Source: Solirubrobacteraceae bacterium (lineage in GTDB: Bacteria; Actinomycetota; Thermoleophilia; Solirubrobacterales; Solirubrobacteraceae). Taken from it: 60,202 nt of DNA. Location: contig JADGPK010000013.1 in NCBI GenBank assembly GCA_017882445.1, positions 1 to 60,202 of the forward strand. Direction: 5' to 3'. Numbering within the stretch: position 1 is the first letter of the stretch; each line of letters starts with the position of its first letter. The position numbers and the translations under genes are program-made. The notes under the pieces are model-generated. The model was not told where the DNA came from. It saw nothing but the letters and a program-made list of their open reading frames with translations, and made no database searches. This document shows positions 23,819-30,933 of this stretch, piece by piece.

Positions 23819-25453
23819 ATGAGCGGACCGCCGTCCACCTACGACGCTCTGGTGGTGGGCGGCGGGCACAACGGTCTCTGTCTGGCCGCCTACCTGGCGC
23901 GTGCCGGCTGGTCGGTCGGACTGCTGGAGCGCAGGCATGAGGAGGGCGGCGGCCTCAACACCGAGGAGCCCTCGATTCCGGGCTTCTACCACAACCTGCA
24001 CGCGCAGTTCATGGAGTTCCTGGACTACATGCCCTTCTACCAGGACTTCGACCTGGAGCGGATGGGAAGCCGCTCGGTCTACCCCGAGGCCCAGTGCGGG
24101 ATCACGTTCGCGGACGGCCGTGCGCCGTTGATCATCCACCGCCCCGACCTGCTCGACCGCACCCACAAGAGCATCGCGCGCTACTCCAAGGCCGATGCCG
24201 ACACCTTCTGCGAGCTCAAGCGCAAGACGATGGAGATCGACCAGTTCCTCGCAGCGTCGCTCTACAACCCGCCGCCCGTGGCTGAGCAGGGGAAGCTCCC
24301 GAACCCACTCGCCAACCCGATGATCGAGCCGATGTTCGCGCACCTCGGCCTCGACCCCACCTACACGCTCAAGTCACCGAAGGTGATCATCGACGAGCTG
24401 TTCGAGACGCCGGAGCTGCGCATGCTGCTCTACCGCGAGTGCGTGGAGTGGGGCACGCCGGTCGAGATGGAGATGGGCGGCACCGCGTTCGTCATGTCGG
24501 TGCTCTGGCTGTCTGCGATCTGGAAGCTGATGATCGGCGGCACGCACACCCTCGCGCACGCGATGACCCAGGCCTGCCTGCGGGAGGGGGTGACGTTCCT
24601 GGAGTCCGCGGAGGTCACGAAGATCGTGCTCTCCGACAGCCGTGCGGTCGGCGCCGAGACGGCTGACGGGCGCACGTTCCAGGCACGCCACGTGGTCGCC
24701 TCGAGCGTCGACGTCCGCCAGACGCTGCTCGACCTTGTCGGCGCGGAGAACCTCTCCGAGCTGTGGCGCAAGCGCACCGAGCGCTTCCGCTACGGCCCGA
24801 GCCATGTGCTCGCCACGACGACCTGGTGCCTGACCGAGGCGCCCCACTACCGCTCCGCCGAGGTCGACCCGGAGATCGATCGCTGCTTCTACACCGTGGT
24901 CGGCTTCGAGGACCCCGACCAGATGATGGATTACATCAGGGCCGCGTACGGCGACCACGTGCCCGAGCGCCCGGGTGCGGGAATGTGGGTGAACTCTCTG
25001 TTCGACCCCAGCCAGGCTCCGGCCGGCATGCACGTCGCGACCGGCTGGTTCTTCTTCCCGACCGCCGACCGTCTCGACGAGCGAGGCTGGGAGGAGGTCA
25101 GGCGCACGTACAACGATCGCTTCCTCGAGCTGTGGACGCAGTCCGCACCCAACATCAACTCCTCGACCGTGCTCGCGAACCGCCTCTACACGCCCGACCA
25201 GATGGACTCAAAGAACCGGATGCGCTTCGGCGACTTCTCCAACGGCGCGTTCGCGGTCGACCAGCTCAACTCCTCGCGGCCGTTCCCGGAGGCGGCGCAG
25301 TACCGCACTGAGATCGAGGGCCTCTACCTGTGCGGGGCCTCCAGCCATCCGGGGGGCGGGATCCACGCCGGGCCGGGCTACAACGCCTACAAGGCGATCG
25401 CCGCCGACCACGGGCTCGCCGAGCTGTGGGAAGCGAACGGGAGGATCTACTGA
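23819..25453 (+). CDS. Phytoene-dehydrogenase/PYROXD2-like FAD oxidoreductase 1
   Basis: 544 residues from ATG 23819 (GGAG seven bases upstream). The N-terminal FAD-binding motif is YDALVVGGGHNGLCLAAYLA followed by ERRHEEGGGLNTEE. The middle carries a large substrate domain, and the C-terminal FAD signature is LYLCGASSHPGGGIHAGPGY with NAYKAIAAD. The arrangement is that of CrtI-type amine-oxidase-fold enzymes (phytoene desaturases, PYROXD2), which desaturate or isomerise hydrophobic polyenes. No carotenoid genes are nearby, so the substrate is probably another lipophilic compound. Its stop overlaps the next start (TGATG). Confidence 0.85.
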   Translation: MSGPPSTYDALVVGGGHNGLCLAAYLARAGWSVGLLERRHEEGGGLNTEEPSIPGFYHNLHAQFMEFLDYMPFYQDFDLERMGSRSVYPEAQCGITFADGRAPLIIHRPDLLDRTHKSIARYSKADADTFCELKRKTMEIDQFLAASLYNPPPVAEQGKLPNPLANPMIEPMFAHLGLDPTYTLKSPKVIIDELFETPELRMLLYRECVEWGTPVEMEMGGTAFVMSVLWLSAIWKLMIGGTHTLAHAMTQACLREGVTFLESAEVTKIVLSDSRAVGAETADGRTFQARHVVASSVDVRQTLLDLVGAENLSELWRKRTERFRYGPSHVLATTTWCLTEAPHYRSAEVDPEIDRCFYTVVGFEDPDQMMDYIRAAYGDHVPERPGAGMWVNSLFDPSQAPAGMHVATGWFFFPTADRLDERGWEEVRRTYNDRFLELWTQSAPNINSSTVLANRLYTPDQMDSKNRMRFGDFSNGAFAVDQLNSSRPFPEAAQYRTEIEGLYLCGASSHPGGGIHAGPGYNAYKAIAADHGLAELWEANGRIY

Positions 25454-25920
25454 TGGCCGAAGTGTTCTCCACCGCGTGGCTCGCCCAGTGGGCGGAGCTG
25501 ATCAACTCCGACGAGAGCCTGCCGGACCACGCGCCGCCGGGACTGTGGCGGATCTACCTGCGGATCGAGGGCGACAGCGCCTCGCCATACGTGCCGCAGG
25601 ACGAGAGCCTGCACCTGCTGCTGCACCTAGAGGACGGGCGCTGCACCAAGCTCGAGCGGGGCGCAGGGCCACCCGGGCCGCGTGACCTCGACTTCCGCTT
25701 CTCCGGTCCGGCGGCCGTCTTCGAGCAGGTCGCCGCCGGCCAGCGCGACCCGGTCGACGCGGGCCTCGAGGGCGACATCAAGATCGCCGGGGACATGGGC
25801 TTCCTGCTGCGCCACGCGGAGCTCGTGAAGGAGATCGTCGACCTCTACGTCGGGCGGCTGGAGACCGACTGGCCCAAGGGCAAGCCGCCCTACGGCGGCG
25901 AGGCGGTGAGCGCAGCGTGA
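25453..25920 (+). CDS. SCP2-like lipid-binding-domain protein 1
   Basis: 155 residues: FSTAWLAQWAELINSDESL, IYLRIEGD, ESLHLLLHLEDGRCTKLERG, DLDFRFSGPAAVFEQVAAGQ and GLEGDIKIAGDMGFLLRHAEL. This is the SCP2 (sterol carrier protein 2) fold, which makes a hydrophobic tunnel and is used by bacteria as a carrier domain for lipids or as part of enzymes. It overlaps the upstream FAD enzyme by one base and the downstream one by four, so it is made together with them. A role presenting a lipophilic substrate to the FAD enzymes is a reasonable inference. Confidence 0.8.
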   Translation: MAEVFSTAWLAQWAELINSDESLPDHAPPGLWRIYLRIEGDSASPYVPQDESLHLLLHLEDGRCTKLERGAGPPGPRDLDFRFSGPAAVFEQVAAGQRDPVDAGLEGDIKIAGDMGFLLRHAELVKEIVDLYVGRLETDWPKGKPPYGGEAVSAA

Positions 25921-27563
25921 GCGGCGACGTCAGCACGGCCGTCCGCCCCACGGACGCCGCGGACGGCGAGGACGGCAGGCTCAGCTTCGACGCGGTGATC
26001 ATCGGCGCAGGCCACAACGGCCTGACGCTGGGTGCGTACCTGGCTCGCTCAGGGCTCTCGGTGGGGGTGTTCGAGCGTCGCGGCGAGGAGGGCGGCGGGC
26101 TCTGCACCGAGGAGCTCACGCTGCCGGGCTTCCTCCACAACGTGCACGCCAACTACCACACCTTCGTCGGTCTAGCGCCCGCGTTCCGGCACCTGGAACT
26201 GACCGAGGAGGGCCTCGAATACGTGCGCCCCGAGGTGCAGATGGCGAGCGTGTTCGACGACGGCCAGGCGCTCTGCGTGCACACCGACGCGGAGCGCACC
26301 CATGCGTCGATCGCGCGTATCTCCGAACGCGACGCCGACACCTTTCGGCGCCTGCAGGCCGAGGCGCGCCGCTACGTGGACCTGATGCTCGAGACGTTCA
26401 TGTACGGGCCACCGGTGGGGATCAACGACCTCACGAAGGCGCTGGTGACCTTCGGCCTGGACAAGCGCTCGGAGTTCCTCGAGGCGAAGCTGCGCGGCTC
26501 GACGATCGCACAGTTCCTCGATCGGCACTTCGAGAGCGACGCGGTCAAGGCGCATCTCGCCTTCCACGCGGCGATCTGCGGCTATGCCACCGACGCCAAG
26601 GGGCTCGCGATCGGCTTCCCGCTGCTGGTCGGCAAGATCGACAACTGGCAGCTCTGCCTCGGCGGCTCGCACCGGCTCGCACACACGCTCTGGCGCGACC
26701 TCGTAAGACACGGCGGGCTCGTGCACGTCCAGTGCGACGTCGCGCGAATCCTCGTCGCCGACGGCCGCGCCGTCGGGATCGAGCTGACGGATGGACGCGA
26801 GGTGCAGGCGAGGCAGCTCGTCGCGTCGAGCATCGACGTCGAGCAGACGGTCGGCCGGCTCCTCGCGGAGGACCCTTCGACCGCCGCGCTTCGAGCGAAG
26901 AGGAGCGAGCTGCGCCATCCCGCCTGGAGTCTCTTCTCCGTGCACCTCGCGCTCTCGGAGGCACCGCATTACGCGGCCGCCGCATTCGACCCGGACGTCG
27001 ACCGTGCCTGGGTGATGAATCTCGGGTATTCCCGCGTCGGGGACCTGATCGCCGACTGGAAGGCCGCCAGGGAGGGCCGGCTGCCCGACCCGCATCCGAA
27101 CGCTGCGGTCAACAGCCTGTTCGACACGCGCGATGCGCCGCCCGGGAAGTTCACGGGCCTGCTGCGCCAGATCGTCCCGGCCAAGCCGCAGAACGGGAGC
27201 ATCGAGAGCTGGGACGAGGTGAAGGACGAGTACGCCACCCGCTGCATCGAGACGTGGCAGCGCTTCGCGCCGAACATCCAGGACGCCGTGATCGCCAGCG
27301 CGATCGACACACCCGCCGACATCGAGCGAAAGCTGACCAACATGCGCGACGGGGACTGGATGGTGGGAGAGATAGCGCTCGACAACCTGCTCGACAAGCG
27401 ACCGCTGCCCGAGCTCGCGAACTACCGCACGCCGGTCGAGCGCCTCTACATGTGCGGCTCCACCCAGCACCCGCATGGCTTCATAACATTCGCGCCGGGC
27501 TACAACGCGCTCCAGGTGATCGCCCAGGACCTCGACCTCGAGCCCTGGTGGCGCTGGGTGTGA
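25917..27563 (+). CDS. Phytoene-dehydrogenase/PYROXD2-like FAD oxidoreductase 2
   Basis: 548 residues from GTG 25917. The FAD motif is FDAVIIGAGHNGLTLGAYLA with ERRGEEGGGLCTEE, and the C-terminal signature LYMCGSTQHPHGFITFAPGY with NALQVIAQDLD. It is clearly paralogous to the first FAD enzyme of this operon (same motifs in the same order and similar length), but the two are well diverged, so they are not a recent duplication. In CrtI-type pathways paired enzymes often catalyse successive steps. The last bases overlap the start of the second SCP2-like gene. Confidence 0.85.
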   Translation: MSGDVSTAVRPTDAADGEDGRLSFDAVIIGAGHNGLTLGAYLARSGLSVGVFERRGEEGGGLCTEELTLPGFLHNVHANYHTFVGLAPAFRHLELTEEGLEYVRPEVQMASVFDDGQALCVHTDAERTHASIARISERDADTFRRLQAEARRYVDLMLETFMYGPPVGINDLTKALVTFGLDKRSEFLEAKLRGSTIAQFLDRHFESDAVKAHLAFHAAICGYATDAKGLAIGFPLLVGKIDNWQLCLGGSHRLAHTLWRDLVRHGGLVHVQCDVARILVADGRAVGIELTDGREVQARQLVASSIDVEQTVGRLLAEDPSTAALRAKRSELRHPAWSLFSVHLALSEAPHYAAAAFDPDVDRAWVMNLGYSRVGDLIADWKAAREGRLPDPHPNAAVNSLFDTRDAPPGKFTGLLRQIVPAKPQNGSIESWDEVKDEYATRCIETWQRFAPNIQDAVIASAIDTPADIERKLTNMRDGDWMVGEIALDNLLDKRPLPELANYRTPVERLYMCGSTQHPHGFITFAPGYNALQVIAQDLDLEPWWRWV

Positions 27564-27949
27564 GGCGCCGTGCCGCCGGCGAGCCTCCGTCTGTTGAGGT
27601 CGGAGACGGAGCGGCGTCCGGCATCGCGCAGGTGACCGCCGACCTGTTCGCCCAGGCGATCGCCGGGCGGCCGGGTCGGGCAGCGCGGCTCCAGGGGTCA
27701 CTGGCCCTGAAGGGCACCGACCACGACTTTGGGAGCACCGTGTACTTCGAGCACGAGCGCATCAGGGTGACGGGCAGCGCCGACCCCGACGCGCTGGTCG
27801 TGATCGAGGGCCCGATGATGACGCTGGCGCAGCTCGGCTCGGGGGGGCATGCGCTTCGGGCCTGCCTGCGCCGCGAGGTCAGGGTGCGCGGCGCGCTTCG
27901 CCATCCGCTGCTGCTGATCCGCACGCGCAGGCTGCTGGGTGGGCGGTAG
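27560..27949 (+). CDS. SCP2-like protein 2 (short)
   Basis: 129 residues from a GTG at 27560 that overlaps the stop of the FAD gene (GTGTGA). The sequence IAQVTADLFAQAIAGRPGRAA, GTDHDFGSTVYFEHERIRVTG, DALVVIEGPMMTLAQLGSG and HALRACLRREVRVRGALRH is an SCP2-like beta-alpha fold, shorter than its neighbour. With it the operon has a repeating pattern: FAD enzyme, SCP2, FAD enzyme, SCP2. It converges with the alpha-subunit operon; the 86 bases between the two show no clear terminator hairpin. Confidence 0.7.
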   Translation: MRRRAAGEPPSVEVGDGAASGIAQVTADLFAQAIAGRPGRAARLQGSLALKGTDHDFGSTVYFEHERIRVTGSADPDALVVIEGPMMTLAQLGSGGHALRACLRREVRVRGALRHPLLLIRTRRLLGGR

Positions 27950-28035
27950 CCGAGCTCGCGCGCCCACCCTGGAGACGACCACGGGGCAGACCGCGCGGGC
28001 CGTGGCACCCGCGAGAGGGAGAGCCGACCGCGCGC

Positions 28036-30897
28036 TCACACCCCCTCCGGCGCGACCTCCTCCTCGACCTTGCTGATCGCCACCCTGACGCCGCGGTCGG
28101 ATGGCGCGGGCTGCCACTGGAACGGCCTGTAGCGCAGGTGCCCGTAGCCGCCCGCGAGGTGCAGCCACTTCACCATCCCCGGCTCGGCGTCCGACTGCCC
28201 TTTCCAGCCGGGGTGCATGAAGTGCTCCCAGCCGTTGTAGAGGATGATCTGCCCGGGGCGGACCGAGGGAGCGATCTTGGCCCAGACCTGGAGCTCGCCG
28301 AAGTCGTTGCGCAGGTGCATGAGGTCGCCGTCGCCGATGTCCAGCTCTTCCGCGTCCCTCGGGTTGAGCATCGCGAACGGACGTCCCCGGTGCGTGTTGA
28401 GCAGCAGCGGGTTGGCCATGTTCGCCGAGTGCACCGACCAGCGGTTGTGGCCGCTGGTGATGAAGAACGGGTAGTCGCCGCCGGCCTTCGGCGGGTCCTT
28501 GTGGCAGGGAAGCTCCTCGCCCGCCTCCAGGAACCACTCGTGGTCGACGTAGAACTGCGCGCGGCGAGTGAGGGTGGGGTAGGGCTCACCCTTCTCCACG
28601 TGCAGGCGGAAGGGCGTGTGGGTCTCGTCGGGGAGCAGCTCGGATGCCTGGGAGAGCGCCATGCTCGACAGCCCCCAGCCCGTGAAGCGGATCGTGCCCT
28701 TCTCACGCAGCGTCTCCAGCGTGGTGTCGGAGGGGAGCGTTCCCACCAGGGCGCAGTCGCGCAGGATCTCGTCGACCATCGCCTCTTCGTCGGGGATCGT
28801 GCCGCCCAGCGTCCACTCCTCCCCGAGCGTGTCGAGCCGCCGCTGCACGCCGAGGGCGTCGCCGTAGCTCTCGACGCCCCGCGCCGTGGCCCGCTCGGTC
28901 AGCTTCTCCGAGAGGGCCTTGAAGATGTCCCACTCGCTGCGGGACTCGCCCAGCGGCTCGACCGCGCGGTCGCCGAGGGTGACGTTCATGAACTGGGGGG
29001 TCGGGTTGCCGAACCAGATCTTCTCGTGCTGGTGCGCGGCGGGAAGCACGATGTCGGAGTGCAGCGCGGTGATGCTCATGCGCGTGTCGATGACGACGAT
29101 CAGGTCGAGTTTCGGCCACAGGCTTCCCAGCAGGCGGGTCGCTCCGCCGCGCGTGCGTCGCAGCATGTTGCCTCCGCACTCGATCAGCACGCGCGGCTCG
29201 GTGTGCGAGGCGACGTCGGTCAGCCGCCCCCACCAGCGCTTGTCCGTCGCCTCCTGGAAGTACTCGTCGAAGGAGCGCTTCATCGACGGGTCCGACCACT
29301 CGGGCCGGTTCCAGGCGTCGCGGAAGCCGCAGTGGTAGTACCAGTAGATCGCCGGGGGCACCGAGTTGGCACCCGACATCGAGAAGCGGTTCTGCTCGTC
29401 GCCGAGCGCTCCGATCGTCTCGAACTCGACCGCGATCAGCTCGGGCGTGCGCGTGGCGTCCTCCTCCGCGAGCTTCCCGATCACGGTGGACAGGGAGGTG
29501 ATCAGCATCTCCGATCCCTCGACTCCCGCGCGCGGCTTGGCCAGCGCGATCCCGATCCCGTCCATCATGCCGGTCGCCCAGGTCTTCGGTCCGGTGCCCT
29601 TCTTGCCCCAGTTGCCGGTCAGGCCCAGCAGGAGCATGATCGAGCGCTCCATCAAATCGCCGTGGTAGTACTTCATCGAGTTGAAGCCCATCAGCAGATG
29701 GGTCCGCTTGGCCGCCACCTTTCGGGCCAGGTCACGGATCACCTCCGGGTGAGCGCCGCAGTGCTCGCTCGCCAGCTCCGGCTCGTAGGCCGCCAGCCGC
29801 TCGCGCAGCAGCTCGAAGACGGGCGTCACCTCGACCTCCGTGCCATCGTTGAGCCTCACCGGCCAGCGGCCCTGAAGCAGGGATCGCCGCCCGCCGAGCA
29901 GCAGATTGCCGCGATCGGCCGCCACCACGCCCTCCTCGGCGTCGTAGCGATAGAAGAGCTCGTCCGACCCACCCTGCTCGAGGTCCGACGCGCGCAGGAA
30001 GCATCGCGTGTCGAGTCGCACGAGCAGCGGCAGGTCGGTCTGCTCGCAGACGAACCGCTCGTCGTAGATGTCCTCGTCGATGATGACCTTGCACATGCTG
30101 AGAGCCAGCGCCGCATCCGAGCCGGGCTCGACCGCCACGAACGTGTCGGCGTGCACCGCGGAGGGGTTGTAGTCGGGCGCGATGCTGACGACCTCCGCGC
30201 CCTTGTAGCGTGCCTCGGCGATGTAGTGGAAGTGCGGGATGCGGGTGTAAGCGGGGTTCATGTGCCAGATCAGCAGCAGATCGGCGTGGAACCAGTCGTC
30301 GACGCTCGCGGCCGGGCAGCCGGTCCCGTAGGTGATGTAGACGCCCGGGCCGAAGTCGTTCACCGAGCCGTCCATGTCGAGGGTGATGGCCCCGAGCCGA
30401 TCGAGCAGGCGCTGTGGGTAGGAGATCGCCGAGAAATGCGGCGTGCCGTCGCGCAGGATCGCCTCGGGCCCCTCCTCCACCAGCACGTCGATCAGCTTGT
30501 CGGCGATCTCCGTGAGCGCCTCCTCCCAGCTGATCCGCTTCCAGCTCGCCGAGCCCCGCTCTCCTACCCGCTTGAGCGGGTGCAGGATGCGGTCGGCGCT
30601 GTAGAGCTGCTCGCTCCAGGCGGCGCCCTTCTGGCAGCCCATCGGGTTCATGTCCGGCACGCCCGCCTCGACCTGCTCCATGTGGCCGGACTGCTCCTCG
30701 CGCACCACGATCCCATCCTTGACGTACACGCGCACGGGACAGTTGCCGGCCGGGTAGCAGTCGATGCAGTGCGTGCCCCGAACGACCTTGTCCCAGGTCC
30801 ACTTCTCCCCGTAGATGTCCGCGACGCCGGAATAGGCCTTGTTCCTGACCGCTCGACGCGAGCGGTCAGATCGGGAACTGGTCGCTCTCGAGCTCAT
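28036..30897 (-). CDS. Type II DMSO-reductase-family molybdoenzyme alpha subunit 2
   Basis: 953 residues. The FS0 site is H43, C44, C47, C53 and C88, with CIDCYPAGNC giving C-x2-C-x5-C, longer than in alpha 1. Other features: WKRISWEEALTEIADKLID, the Asp-bearing VNDFGPGVYITYG, HMNPAYTRIPHFHYIAEARY, SIAPDYNPSAVHADTFVAV and GSDAALALSM. Near the C-terminus are ITSGHNRWSVHSANM and LYNGWEHFMHPGWKG. It begins MSSRATSSRSDRSRRAVR; this Arg-rich start has no hydrophobic stretch and is not a Tat signal. It follows alpha 3 after 36 bases and has no own beta, gamma or chaperone gene; it may share those of operon 1. Substrate unknown. Confidence 0.86.
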   Translation of the reverse strand: MSSRATSSRSDRSRRAVRNKAYSGVADIYGEKWTWDKVVRGTHCIDCYPAGNCPVRVYVKDGIVVREEQSGHMEQVEAGVPDMNPMGCQKGAAWSEQLYSADRILHPLKRVGERGSASWKRISWEEALTEIADKLIDVLVEEGPEAILRDGTPHFSAISYPQRLLDRLGAITLDMDGSVNDFGPGVYITYGTGCPAASVDDWFHADLLLIWHMNPAYTRIPHFHYIAEARYKGAEVVSIAPDYNPSAVHADTFVAVEPGSDAALALSMCKVIIDEDIYDERFVCEQTDLPLLVRLDTRCFLRASDLEQGGSDELFYRYDAEEGVVAADRGNLLLGGRRSLLQGRWPVRLNDGTEVEVTPVFELLRERLAAYEPELASEHCGAHPEVIRDLARKVAAKRTHLLMGFNSMKYYHGDLMERSIMLLLGLTGNWGKKGTGPKTWATGMMDGIGIALAKPRAGVEGSEMLITSLSTVIGKLAEEDATRTPELIAVEFETIGALGDEQNRFSMSGANSVPPAIYWYYHCGFRDAWNRPEWSDPSMKRSFDEYFQEATDKRWWGRLTDVASHTEPRVLIECGGNMLRRTRGGATRLLGSLWPKLDLIVVIDTRMSITALHSDIVLPAAHQHEKIWFGNPTPQFMNVTLGDRAVEPLGESRSEWDIFKALSEKLTERATARGVESYGDALGVQRRLDTLGEEWTLGGTIPDEEAMVDEILRDCALVGTLPSDTTLETLREKGTIRFTGWGLSSMALSQASELLPDETHTPFRLHVEKGEPYPTLTRRAQFYVDHEWFLEAGEELPCHKDPPKAGGDYPFFITSGHNRWSVHSANMANPLLLNTHRGRPFAMLNPRDAEELDIGDGDLMHLRNDFGELQVWAKIAPSVRPGQIILYNGWEHFMHPGWKGQSDAEPGMVKWLHLAGGYGHLRYRPFQWQPAPSDRGVRVAISKVEEEVAPEGV

Positions 30898-30933
30898 GGC
30901 ACCGCCTCCTCAGATCGGTCTGTTCTGCCCGGC

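Noticed and set aside
27950-28035. Bidirectional terminator between the converging SCP2 and alpha 2 genes
   Set aside because: Only weak GC pairings are visible and there is no T-run on either strand.
30840-30897. Possible Tat signal in alpha 2 and alpha 3 (SRRAVR near the N-terminus)
   Set aside because: The twin arginines are not followed by a hydrophobic region; the next residues run into the conserved domain.
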